DNA from: Gracilibacillus oryzae
GTDB lineage: Bacteria > Bacillota > Bacilli > Bacillales > Amphibacillaceae
DNA length: 64,000 nt
Direction: 5' to 3'
Assembly (NCBI RefSeq): GCF_009498735.1
Contig: NZ_ML762424.1
Span: 330,441 to 394,440, forward strand
The stretch's first letter is position 1. Every line of letters starts with the position of its first letter. Positions 36,498-44,610 of the stretch are shown piece after piece. Below the pieces are notes generated by a model. The model had not been told where the DNA came from, did no database searches, and was given only the letters and a program-made list of their open reading frames with translations. The translations under genes and the position numbers were made by a program.

Positions 36498-36812
36498 TAA
36501 AGCCCCTCCTTTTTGAAATATGCTTAAGTAATAAGCCTTTTATATATTTTCCATAATCTGCGTTTTTTCATGCGGTTTGTAGAGTTTTTCTTTGCGGAAT
36601 CTACGGTAACATTGAACTGATCTGTGATTTTTTGAAACTTAAGTGAAAAATCTAAGACATGATATCTCCTTTCCCGTCTAGTCCACTTGACAAATCACCC
36701 TATTTTTAATGGGATTCTATAAATAACATTTACTCCTTTTCAATAAAATATACATTTGTTTGTTATATCATGTTATACTTTGAAAAAATGAATTTTTGAG
36801 GAGGATAACCCG
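36498..36812. other. Divergent intergenic region of the aldehyde dehydrogenase and lspA genes
   Basis: About 315 bases. Holds the 29-base repeat at 36741-36769, a TATACT -10 element at about 36774-36779 and GAGGAGG before lspA. No gene. Confidence 0.55.
36741..36769 (+). promoter_or_regulatory. 29-base repeat, copy 2, at the lspA promoter
   Basis: CAATAAAATATACATTTGTT followed by TGTTATATC sits where the -35 and operator should be, with TATACT downstream. The second copy at 34809-34837 suggests that this is a regulatory unit. Confidence 0.5.
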
Positions 36813-37283
36813 ATGTACTATATCATTGCAGTCATTGTTCTAATCCTTGATCAACTATGGAAATCTGCGATTGTCAAATGGATGGAAGTAGGTCAAACAA
36901 TTCCTTTATGGGAAGGCGTATTCCATATTACATCTCTTCGAAATAAAGGAGCAGCATTTGGAATCTTGCAAGGTCAACGCTGGTTCTTTATTATTGTAAC
37001 GTTAATTGTTGTACTGGGTATCATTTATTATTTACAAACAGAAGGAAGGAAAAACCGACGAATCTCTTTTGCCTTATCACTGTTGCTAGGTGGAGCATTA
37101 GGGAACTTTTTTGACCGCTTGATTAGAGGAGAAGTAGTAGATAGCCTTGATTTTCGGCTTATTGATTATCCTATCTTTAATCTAGCTGATGTTTTCATAG
37201 TTTCTGGTGTTGCTTTAATGATATTGGATATGTGGTTGGAAACTCGTAAGGGGCAACAAAAACAGGAAAATGAAAAAGTATAG
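36813..37283 (+). CDS. lspA: Lipoprotein signal peptidase II, accessory copy
   Basis: 156 residues, four transmembrane helices. Catalytic aspartates appear in GALGNFFDRLIRGEVVDSLDF and FNLADVFIVSG, and the N-terminal ILDQLWKSAIV is typical (DQxxK). It cleaves prolipoprotein signal peptides. A chromosomal lspA is normally with rluD/pyr genes, so this is a second copy. LspA homologues accompany P-type ATPases in lead resistance loci (PbrC), and here it is near cadA, cadC and a CmtR-like sensor, so a metal-linked role is plausible. RBS GAGGAGG. Terminator shared with the convergent ccdA-like gene. Confidence 0.92.
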   Translation: MYYIIAVIVLILDQLWKSAIVKWMEVGQTIPLWEGVFHITSLRNKGAAFGILQGQRWFFIIVTLIVVLGIIYYLQTEGRKNRRISFALSLLLGGALGNFFDRLIRGEVVDSLDFRLIDYPIFNLADVFIVSGVALMILDMWLETRKGQQKQENEKV

Positions 37284-37340
37284 TTTAAAACGAGGATTTT
37301 TAGTGGAATTAGGAACACAAACAACCAAATATAAATGTAC

Positions 37341-37380
37341 AAAAAATCGGTTCATTCGTAATATAGAGAACCGATTCTTT
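37341..37380. terminator. Bidirectional intrinsic terminator
   Basis: AATCGGTTC / GAACCGATT stem with flanking A and T runs between lspA (+) and the ccdA-like gene (-). Confidence 0.8.
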
Positions 37381-37385
37381 AATAG

Positions 37386-38099
37386 CTATTCAAAAAAGAA
37401 ATACAAACCGACAAGAAATAATCCAACGCCAATTGCTTTACTCAAGAGTTTCTGCCACCGTACCATCCATCTGGTATTCTTCAATACCCTAGCCAACCAT
37501 CCAATGATCAAACAGGGCGTGCCATGTCCGATCCCATATACTAGTAACAAAAGGGTACTTTTAACTAATGACCCAGTAATTGATGCGAAGGCAATCATTG
37601 CAATAATCATAGGTGTTGTACATGGTGATGGTGTAAGGCCAAACAAGGTACCTAACGAGTAAGCCTTCAGTATAGGATTACGAGGTTTTTGTTGTTTATT
37701 TTCAGGTTTGGCATAAAAGGTAACAACTCTAAAAGGAAGTAACCCTAGAAAGTGATGAAACCTTAATCCGAGAACATAAAATCCAATAAATAAAAATAGG
37801 AAACCTAGAAAATTATGAAATAAATACTCATATTGTTCCGTCCATTTTAATACTTGCTCACTAAAAAGAATACTAACCACACCAAGAATCGTGAAAGTAA
37901 CTGTAAAAGAAATCATAAAGGACAAAGCGATGGGGAAAATGCTTTTGTTCTTGGATTCCTTAAAGGCAAAGATGCTTGTAGCCATCCCTAACATACAAGG
38001 ATTAAAGCTTGTCAATAATCCGACCGAAAAACTAACGATTAATGCAATAGAGAAATGTATATTTGCCAATTGGTCTATAATATGTGTCGCCCACTCCAT
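37386..38099 (-). CDS. CcdA/DsbD-type membrane protein
   Basis: 237 residues, six helices; LTSFNPCMLGMATS and LTPSPCTTPMIIA carry the two Cys of the CcdA/DsbD transmembrane domain. A third motif GHGTPCLIIG adds a Cys. Start ATG at 38099 is fixed by AAGGAGG eight bases upstream; a longer reading to 38168 passes through that site. It lies downstream (minus strand) of no gene closer than cadA, whose terminator intervenes, so it is likely its own unit. Probably a transmembrane reductant carrier; third CcdA-like protein of the island. Confidence 0.82.
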   Translation of the reverse strand: MEWATHIIDQLANIHFSIALIVSFSVGLLTSFNPCMLGMATSIFAFKESKNKSIFPIALSFMISFTVTFTILGVVSILFSEQVLKWTEQYEYLFHNFLGFLFLFIGFYVLGLRFHHFLGLLPFRVVTFYAKPENKQQKPRNPILKAYSLGTLFGLTPSPCTTPMIIAMIAFASITGSLVKSTLLLLVYGIGHGTPCLIIGWLARVLKNTRWMVRWQKLLSKAIGVGLFLVGLYFFFE

Positions 38100-38319
38100 T
38101 TCTTTCCCCTCCTTGTACAAGACTATGAGGGGAGGACAGGTATTATTCTTTAGAATTTTTGGGAACATTGAACTTAAAGTCTGACCCTTAACATTTCACT
38201 CGCACCTCTTTAAGGGGAAAGGTCATATTTCTTATTCTCTTGTTAAAATCTTTCTGAAGTCAATTATCTTAACCATGTGAGTATAAGTAGGAAGTTTACT
38301 TGATTTAAATGGGATAAAC

Positions 38320-38356
38320 AGAAAAGCTGTTCAATTTTCAACTGAACAGCTTTTCT
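38320..38356 (-). terminator. Intrinsic terminator of cadA (second copy)
   Basis: AGAAAAGCTGTTCA / TGAACAGCTTTTCT, 14-bp stem. Confidence 0.9.
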
Positions 38357-38358
38357 AA

Positions 38359-40917
38359 TCATCCTTTGACTTTTAAAAGTCGTAGGGCATTTAAAATTAC
38401 GATGATAGCAGCCCCTGTATCGCTAAGTACTGCCATCCAAAGTGTAAGCCAACCCGGAAATATAAGAATCAATGCTATAAATGTCACAATTAAAGAAAAC
38501 CAAATATTTTGTTTGATAATCGCTAATGCTTTTCTACTTAATTTAACCGTATGTGGCAATTTTTCCAGATTATCTGCCATCAAAACAATATCAGCAGTCT
38601 CCATTGCTGTATCGGTTCCTGCTCCGCCCATAGCGATCCCTAAATCAGATGTAGCGAGTGCAGGTGCATCGTTTATTCCGTCGCCAACCATTGCTACTTT
38701 ATGACCTTCGCTTTGCAATTGTTTAATTACATCCACTTTATCTTCTGGCAATAGTTCTGCAAAATAGCGATTGACATTCGTTTCATTTGAAATCATTTTG
38801 GCAGTACCCTCATTATCACCAGTTAACATGACAAGTTGATTTACACCTACCTGTTTCAATCCGTTTAATGCCTCTACAGTAGTTGTACGAATGGTATCAG
38901 AAACAGAGATAATCCCCATAATTTCTTGTTGCGTACCGACAATTACTACTGTTTTCCCCTGACTTTGTATTTCGTCTACTCTGGACTTTACATCATCCAT
39001 AGAAATATTCATTTCATCAAAAAGTTTTAGATTACCTGCATAATGAACTTCATTATCGATTGTTGCCTGAACACCTTTACCGACTATACTTTTAAATAAC
39101 TCTCCGTTTTTAGACCGAACTCCCTTATCTTTCGCATATTCAACAATCGTTTTTGCTATTGGGTGTGTTGAGTAATCTTCTAATGTAAACGCTAGTGATA
39201 CTAATTCGTCTTCAGAGGTCGTTAACGCTTCAATTTCAGAAACTTTTGGCTTTCCTTCTGTTAATGTCCCTGTTTTATCAAACGCTATCGCATTAATAGC
39301 ACCTGCTCTCTCCAGAAACGTTCCACCCTTTATTAAGACACCGTTCTTTGCAGCGTTTCCAATTGCTGAGACAATTGCAACAGGAGTAGAGATAACCAAT
39401 GCACAAGGGCATGCAACTACTAATAATGCAAGTCCTTTATAAACCCATTCTCCCCAAGTACCAAAACCGAAAAGTGGTGGTAGCACAATGACAACTAGTG
39501 CTAAAACGAAAACAATAGGTGTATAGATACTGGCAAACTTATCTATAAATGCTTGGGTAGGAGCCTTCTGTTCTTGTGCTTCTTCAACCAAATGAATGAT
39601 TTTTGCTATTGTTGTATCTTCGACTAACTTAGTGACTTTAATTTCAATAGAACCACTTTCATTGATTGTACCTGCATATACAGAATCTCCGATTAATTTA
39701 TCGACTGGAATTGACTCTCCAGTTATAGGTGCCTGATTAACGCTAGTCTCACCTTGAATAACTTCACCGTCTAATGGAATTCGATCACCGGGCTTAATAA
39801 CAACAATCTGACCAACTGAAACCTCTTCCACTTGCTTTTTAACTAATTCTGATCCAACTTTAATCCAAGCTTCTGATGGAGCCAAATCCATTAGATTGCG
39901 GATAGACTTTCTTGTTTGCTCAATTGATCTGTTTTGCAGGGCATTACCCAATGCAAATAACCATACTACTGTTGCACCTTCAAACCATTCTCCAATTAAT
40001 GCAGCTCCAATTGCTGCTGCTGACATTAGAACATTCATATCTAACGAACGACTTTTTATAGCATAATAGGCACTTCTCACTGGTTTAAAGCCACTTATAA
40101 CGATAGCAACAGCATATAAAATAGTTGTCATTATTGGAGAGACTCCATTGTAAGAACCAATAAAGCCAAGAACAATTAATATTCCAGTGAGGGTGATTAA
40201 ACCATACCCTTCCTTTCCTTTTGCAGTTTCTGTGGGTTTGCTACCTTTCTCGCGCTCAGAAGCTTTAAAACCAATTTTAGAAACTTCAGAAACGATTTCG
40301 TCAACACTATTTTCGTGTTCCACTTTCATTTTTCCAGTTGAAAAGTTTACACTTACATTAGTAACTGTTGGAATAGTATTTAAATGATTTTCAATACTTT
40401 TGGCGCAACTACCACAGTCCATCCCTTCAACATTATATATTCTCATATTTTTGTTTTGTTTCAGTGGTTCAGTCTTAAACCCTAACTTTTGGACTTCATT
40501 TTCTACACTGTCAAGGGACAGGGCATTATTGCCAACTACTTGCAATTTCGCAGTGTTATAATTTACTTTTGCTTCTTGTATGTTATCTAACCTACTTAAT
40601 CCCTTTTCTATGGTTAAGGCATAAGAAGGACAATCCATACCGTGTATCCGATATTCAACTTTTTCACCTTCAACAGGAGTTATATTATTAATTGGACTTT
40701 CTTCAATTTCACCACTACAACTGCTTGATTTCTCCGCATCTTTGCTACTGCAACAAGATTCTAATCCTTTCATTTCCTTACGTGCAGTAGAACAACAACT
40801 ATCTGTTTCTATCGCATTTGTAGAATCCACTTTTTCAGCCTGACTACTGCAACAGCCTTTTTCATTTTCAATAGTTATAAGTTCTTTTTTTTCTGAACCG
40901 CAGCATTTGTCTGCCAT
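38359..40917 (-). CDS. cadA: CadA-type P1B ATPase with Cys-Cys-rich N-terminal extension
   Basis: 852 residues. Residues 1-75 hold four CC pairs (KCCGSE, GCCSSQ, SCCSTA, SCCSSK) plus SSCSGE. Two HMA domains follow: the first has GMDCPSYALT, with the second Cys replaced by Tyr; the second has intact GMDCGSCAKS. ATPase core intact: [18 protein letters not shown] (CPC near 501), DKTGTLTEG (near 547), GDGINDAPAL. P1B-2 family exporting Cd/Zn/Pb. It lies 13 bp after the CmtR-like regulator gene, forming an operon with the operator at 41281-41308. Divergent in sequence from the 30649 copy, so not a recent duplicate. Confidence 0.94.
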   Translation of the reverse strand: MADKCCGSEKKELITIENEKGCCSSQAEKVDSTNAIETDSCCSTARKEMKGLESCCSSKDAEKSSSCSGEIEESPINNITPVEGEKVEYRIHGMDCPSYALTIEKGLSRLDNIQEAKVNYNTAKLQVVGNNALSLDSVENEVQKLGFKTEPLKQNKNMRIYNVEGMDCGSCAKSIENHLNTIPTVTNVSVNFSTGKMKVEHENSVDEIVSEVSKIGFKASEREKGSKPTETAKGKEGYGLITLTGILIVLGFIGSYNGVSPIMTTILYAVAIVISGFKPVRSAYYAIKSRSLDMNVLMSAAAIGAALIGEWFEGATVVWLFALGNALQNRSIEQTRKSIRNLMDLAPSEAWIKVGSELVKKQVEEVSVGQIVVIKPGDRIPLDGEVIQGETSVNQAPITGESIPVDKLIGDSVYAGTINESGSIEIKVTKLVEDTTIAKIIHLVEEAQEQKAPTQAFIDKFASIYTPIVFVLALVVIVLPPLFGFGTWGEWVYKGLALLVVACPCALVISTPVAIVSAIGNAAKNGVLIKGGTFLERAGAINAIAFDKTGTLTEGKPKVSEIEALTTSEDELVSLAFTLEDYSTHPIAKTIVEYAKDKGVRSKNGELFKSIVGKGVQATIDNEVHYAGNLKLFDEMNISMDDVKSRVDEIQSQGKTVVIVGTQQEIMGIISVSDTIRTTTVEALNGLKQVGVNQLVMLTGDNEGTAKMISNETNVNRYFAELLPEDKVDVIKQLQSEGHKVAMVGDGINDAPALATSDLGIAMGGAGTDTAMETADIVLMADNLEKLPHTVKLSRKALAIIKQNIWFSLIVTFIALILIFPGWLTLWMAVLSDTGAAIIVILNALRLLKVKG

Positions 40918-40930
40918 TCATTTCACCTCA

Positions 40931-41251
40931 TTAATCTATATGATTTTCACAACAAGCAACATCGTTTTGAACGTCCTCAAGCACAACATCGAACATGGTT
41001 AAAAGCTCCCGCACTAGTTGATTACGTACACGGTAATATACATATTTTCCGTCTTGTCTCCCAACAATAAGTCCGCACCCTTTTAAGCACGCTAAATGCT
41101 GGGATATGTTTGACTGATTACCATTAAGATCTTCAACTATTTGTGAAACTGTTTTTTCATCTTCCTTTATACTTTCGAGTATTTGGATTCTTGTTTTATG
41201 TGAAAAGCCGTGCATAAACTTCATTTTCGTATCAATATCAACTTTTAACAT
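40931..41251 (-). CDS. CmtR-like ArsR-family Cd/Pb sensor repressor
   Basis: 106 residues, winged helix. The sensing motif CLKGCGL (about residues 57-63) matches the CLxxCGL pair that, with a C-terminal Cys, binds Cd/Pb in CmtR; here the tail ends VACCENHID, supplying the extra Cys. ELR-like HTH: SQIVEDLNGNQSNISQHLACL. This sensor type differs from CadC (34315) and CzrA (45664). First gene of the operon with the second cadA. A palindrome in front (41281-41308) is the likely operator. Confidence 0.85.
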   Translation of the reverse strand: MLKVDIDTKMKFMHGFSHKTRIQILESIKEDEKTVSQIVEDLNGNQSNISQHLACLKGCGLIVGRQDGKYVYYRVRNQLVRELLTMFDVVLEDVQNDVACCENHID

Positions 41252-41280
41252 CTGTTATCCTCCCATTACATTAGACACCA

Positions 41281-41322
41281 CTAATATGTTTTGATATTAT
41301 CATATTAGCAATACCTAATATG
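41281..41322. promoter_or_regulatory. Putative operator of the CmtR-like/cadA operon
   Basis: CTAATATG (41281-41288) and CATATTAG (41301-41308) form an 8-12-8 inverted repeat; a further CTAATATG follows at 41315-41322, giving three half-sites. ArsR-type repressors bind such repeats. Confidence 0.65.
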
Positions 41323-41432
41323 TGTGTCAAACTTCTATTTGTGAAAAGTATTTGAACAATACTCTATTGACCCATTCAAAGAAAAGTTTAATGGTAAAAT
41401 TAATTTTACATAAGATATGGAGAGGTGTTTTG

Positions 41433-42110
41433 ATGAAAAGTAAAAATTCGCCATTTAAATTTGTTGTAATTATCACATTAGTGGTTGTTGCATTAATAGT
41501 TGCATTGGTTGTCATTAACAACAATAATTCCGAATCAAACGTAGGAAAAACGTTTGATAAACAGCCATCAATTGAAGGACAACCCACTTTAGGAGACCCT
41601 GATGCTCCAGTAACTGTTGTAGAATTCGGTGATTTTAAGTGTCCTTCATGTAAAGCATGGGGGGAAAATGTCTTCCCACAATTAGTAAGTGATTATGTTA
41701 ATACGGGAAAGGTTAAATTCTCGTTTATTAATGTATTATTTCACGGTGAAGAATCAAAGTTAGCTTCACTTGCTGCCGAATCAGTCTATAAGCAAAACCC
41801 CGATGCCTATTGGGAGTTTCACAAAGCGCTCTTTAAGGCGCAGCCAAGTGCGAATCATGACAGCAGCTGGGTTACAACAAAGAAGATTCTAGAAGTAGCG
41901 AGTGGTGTGTCAGGGATTGACACGGATAAATTAAAATCGGCACTTGAAAGTAATTCTGAAATGGATGAAGTAAATAGAGATACAGAGATGGTTACAGATT
42001 TCGAAGTACAACTCACACCAACTATTATGGTTAATGGAACAATGATTGAAGATCCCTTTGACTATGATGCTATTAAAAAAGCTATAGAAAATGCATTAGA
42101 GGAAAATTAA
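41433..42110 (+). CDS. bdbD: DsbA-like thiol-disulfide oxidoreductase BdbD
   Basis: 225 residues: N-terminal membrane anchor (~10-30), thioredoxin fold with helical insert, active site DFKCPSCKAWGE (CPSC) and cis-Pro loop QLTPTIMVNG. It introduces disulfides in exported proteins. Start ATG at 41433 is chosen over an upstream codon at 41322 because GGAGAGG lies nine bases before it and because 41322 is inside the operator of the divergent cad operon. bdbC follows after 3 bp. BdbCD pairs occur in many metal-resistance clusters, where they may reoxidise metal-damaged thiols; inference. Confidence 0.9.
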   Translation: MKSKNSPFKFVVIITLVVVALIVALVVINNNNSESNVGKTFDKQPSIEGQPTLGDPDAPVTVVEFGDFKCPSCKAWGENVFPQLVSDYVNTGKVKFSFINVLFHGEESKLASLAAESVYKQNPDAYWEFHKALFKAQPSANHDSSWVTTKKILEVASGVSGIDTDKLKSALESNSEMDEVNRDTEMVTDFEVQLTPTIMVNGTMIEDPFDYDAIKKAIENALEEN

Positions 42111-42113
42111 AGT

Positions 42114-42542
42114 ATGAATAAAGTAGATATCCGACAGTTTTCACTTTATGCGGCATGGTTAGTTTCCGTTATTGCCACACTTGGGAGTCTTTACTTTAGT
42201 GAAATACGCGGGTTTATCCCATGTGAACTTTGCTGGTATCAGCGTATTTTGATGTATCCATTATCTTTAATACTTGGAATAGCAACATTTCAAAATGATC
42301 GATCTGTTAAAAAATATGTACTACCTACTGTGGTCATTGGCTGGTGTATTTCACTTTTCCACTATTTAGAGCAAAAGGTTCCGGGTTTTGCAGAAATTAA
42401 ACCTTGTGCCAATGGTGTTCCATGTAGTGCTGAATATATTAATTGGCTTGGATTTATTACAATACCATTCCTAGCATTAATCGCTTTCACCTTAATTATC
42501 ATATTCATGCTACTTATTAAGAAGCCTAATAAAATACAATAA
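42114..42542 (+). CDS. bdbC: DsbB-like quinone-linked thiol oxidase BdbC
   Basis: 142 residues, four transmembrane helices. First Cys pair IPCELCWYQR and second pair KPCANGVPCSAEY are those of BdbC/DsbB, which reoxidises BdbD and passes electrons to quinone. Translationally coupled to bdbD (3-bp gap). A strong terminator follows. Confidence 0.93.
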   Translation: MNKVDIRQFSLYAAWLVSVIATLGSLYFSEIRGFIPCELCWYQRILMYPLSLILGIATFQNDRSVKKYVLPTVVIGWCISLFHYLEQKVPGFAEIKPCANGVPCSAEYINWLGFITIPFLALIAFTLIIIFMLLIKKPNKIQ

Positions 42543-42544
42543 TA

Positions 42545-42583
42545 AAAGAGGTGCAATTCATTAAGTAGGAATTGCACCTCTTT
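42545..42583. terminator. Bidirectional intrinsic terminator
   Basis: AAAGAGGTGCAATTC / GAATTGCACCTCTTT, perfect 15-bp stem between bdbC (+) and copD (-). Confidence 0.92.
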
Positions 42584-42606
42584 AAATAAAATTAACTCTT
42601 TGTAAC

Positions 42607-43752
42607 CTACTGAATCCCCATCATTATCCCAAAATAGATAGATAGAACCATTAATAATGAAGATAATGTAGAAACGAAAACGGACCTCTTCTTTACAGCT
42701 GCGAAAGTGGCTACCACCATAAATAGAAAACCTAATCCAAATAATAAGAAACTCTCAAAGCCAAAGGATGTCGTAACATTAATGATTTCCATACTCTTCG
42801 CATTTTGCATAGAATTTATTATTTCTCCGTCATATAATGCATTTAAATGCGGTGATGCACCATCTGTCTTTATTAACATATTAATTTGGTGTGGAGGCCA
42901 CGACTGCCCCATAAATGCTGTTAATCCGAATACAATTAATGCATAAACACTTTCTAATTTAGCCCATTTTAACGGATTGAATGAATCCTGATTATATTTT
43001 TTTCTAAATAGAATCCCATTAATCAAAGCAAACAATATTAGCGAAATAATAAATATATGCTTCAGAAGTAAGGCTTGTCCATAATTAACGACAAGACTAT
43101 TTTGATATTCTTGTAAAATTGTAGCATTAGGGTCAACATAAGAATTAATATCAATTTCCATTGTAAAGTAGCCTGCTACAATCGTGATAATAAGGCATAT
43201 TAGAGCGACAGGAGTGAACCATTTCAAAAAGGTTAACCAGTTCGATTTATTTTTGGAAAACCAACTAACAACTAAAAGAATACCTATCCATATTGTAATA
43301 GATAGAAAATGAAGGGTGTGAAAAACGAATCCTTGCCATTCTGTAATGGTGGCTGCATGACTTGAACTTGTATAACCAAAAAGCATTAATAAAGTAAGGA
43401 CTATAGCCCATGCCTTTAAATGTAATTTTGTCTTTAAATTTTTGGCTAGTAATACACAAATGAGAATAATTGATACAAAACTAATAAATAGCCAAGCATT
43501 CCCAATTTCAAAAGTTAATAGAACGTTTTTTAAAACTAACCAGAGGCTATATTCGCCTGCTAATATTTTAGCCACTTGGAATACTGGTAAAAAAGCTGCT
43601 ATAGGTATTAGACCCGCAGCTAAATAAAGAATTTTCTTAGGTATGTACATAGGAGGTTTCTTATTTTCGGGAACCATAAATAAAATCAAGGCACCGATAA
43701 GAATTGAGAAACAAATGTACAGTATAAACTCACTTAATGAGACTAAAAGCAT
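42607..43752 (-). CDS. copD: CopD-family copper resistance/uptake membrane protein
   Basis: 381 residues, about nine transmembrane helices. Conserved HTLHFLSITIWIGILLVVSW and LLKHIFIISLIL, with the His residues of the CopD family, and WPPHQINMLIKTDG in a loop. CopD works with CopC in handling copper across the membrane; direction (import or supply to an enzyme) is debated. Here it is 13 bp downstream of copC as separate genes, whereas YcnJ of B. subtilis fuses both domains. Part of a small copC-copD operon possibly starting at the short ORF at 44422. Confidence 0.88.
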   Translation of the reverse strand: MLLVSLSEFILYICFSILIGALILFMVPENKKPPMYIPKKILYLAAGLIPIAAFLPVFQVAKILAGEYSLWLVLKNVLLTFEIGNAWLFISFVSIILICVLLAKNLKTKLHLKAWAIVLTLLMLFGYTSSSHAATITEWQGFVFHTLHFLSITIWIGILLVVSWFSKNKSNWLTFLKWFTPVALICLIITIVAGYFTMEIDINSYVDPNATILQEYQNSLVVNYGQALLLKHIFIISLILFALINGILFRKKYNQDSFNPLKWAKLESVYALIVFGLTAFMGQSWPPHQINMLIKTDGASPHLNALYDGEIINSMQNAKSMEIINVTTSFGFESFLLFGLGFLFMVVATFAAVKKRSVFVSTLSSLLMVLSIYFGIMMGIQ

Positions 43753-43765
43753 CCTAATTCTCCTC

Positions 43766-44389
43766 CTATTTTTGTCGTTTACTAAACAACATCCAACCTA
43801 CTAATACTAAACCAGCAATAATCAGAAATATAATAATTCCATTTCCTAAAAAAGATTGCTCACTGTCATTCTTTGTCTGCTCATTAGAGGATTTCTGTTG
43901 TTCTCCATCTTGGTTACTCTGTCCAGTTTCTGTTTCGTCATCATTTTGTTTGTTTTTGTTCGTTGCGCTATTTTGATCATCTTCTGTTTGAGTGGTATTA
44001 TCTTCAGGCTCTTTTTTTTCAGGTTCTGCGATTGAGAAGGAATATTGATTTTCAATAAGGTGACCATCAGCCCCAACTATTTTCCAATTTACTTGATATG
44101 AACCCGGTTTGAGAGGGTCTTTAAATTTTGCTTCTAAAATGTCGTTGGTTAATTCAACGGATGTTGGTTCAATTTCCTCATCCTTATCATTTACTAGGTA
44201 AAGGGTACTTCCATTTTCAACTTTTGTACTGAAAGTTAATTCTATACTGTTTATGGTTTCCATCAGTTGTTCCCCATCTTTCGGTGTTGCTTCTACCAAA
44301 ACAGAATGTGCATTGGCTTCATTAATCGGAAATAGACTAAATAGCAATAATGATATTAATAGTAAATGGGAAATTCTAATTTTCAACAT
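43766..44389 (-). CDS. copC: CopC-domain copper-binding protein, membrane-anchored
   Basis: 207 residues: signal peptide ending ANA, so the mature protein begins with His (HSVLVEATPKDG), the N-terminal His that binds Cu(II) in CopC. The beta-sandwich continues with GADGHLIENQYSFSI carrying the second conserved His. Then a ~60-residue Asn/Gln/Glu/Lys-rich linker (about 120-180) and a C-terminal helix with KRQK. Presents Cu(II) on the outer face to CopD. ATG at 44389 follows GGAGAGGAAG. Confidence 0.9.
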   Translation of the reverse strand: MLKIRISHLLLISLLLFSLFPINEANAHSVLVEATPKDGEQLMETINSIELTFSTKVENGSTLYLVNDKDEEIEPTSVELTNDILEAKFKDPLKPGSYQVNWKIVGADGHLIENQYSFSIAEPEKKEPEDNTTQTEDDQNSATNKNKQNDDETETGQSNQDGEQQKSSNEQTKNDSEQSFLGNGIIIFLIIAGLVLVGWMLFSKRQK

Positions 44390-44421
44390 AAAATCTTCCT
44401 CTCCATTTAATTGTGCAATAT

Positions 44422-44550
44422 TTACTTTCTCGTTGTTAATCCGTACAGTTGTAATAATAGCATTAACTGTCTATAAAGTGATTCCTCACCCCTAAATGTA
44501 AGAAAATCGTCAAACATAAATTTTATATAACGCGAGTGATATTCAGACAT
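44422..44550 (-). CDS. Possible 42-residue ORF ahead of copC with hairpin-masked ribosome site
   Basis: ATG at 44550 has GGAGG seven bases upstream. The product (MSEYHSRYIKFMFDDFLTF, then a Leu-rich end LMLLLQLYGLTTRK) matches nothing I know. The ribosome site lies in the 3' arm of the 15-bp hairpin at 44553-44586. The ORF ends 32 bp before copC, so it could be a leader ORF. It may also be chance. Confidence 0.35.
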   Translation of the reverse strand: MSEYHSRYIKFMFDDFLTFRGEESLYRQLMLLLQLYGLTTRK

Positions 44551-44552
44551 AC

Positions 44553-44586
44553 AATAACCTCCATCGACTTCTCGGTGGAGGTTATT
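44553..44586. promoter_or_regulatory. 15-bp hairpin between czcD and copC
   Basis: Minus strand AATAACCTCCACCGA-GAAG-TCGATGGAGGTTATT, one G-U pair, tetraloop GAAG. No U tract follows, so it is a poor terminator for czcD; the GGAGG in the 3' arm is the ribosome site of the small ORF, so it can block translation. It may also protect the czcD mRNA 3' end. Confidence 0.6.
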
Positions 44587-44610
44587 TATGGTATTTTCAC
44601 TAAGTTGATT

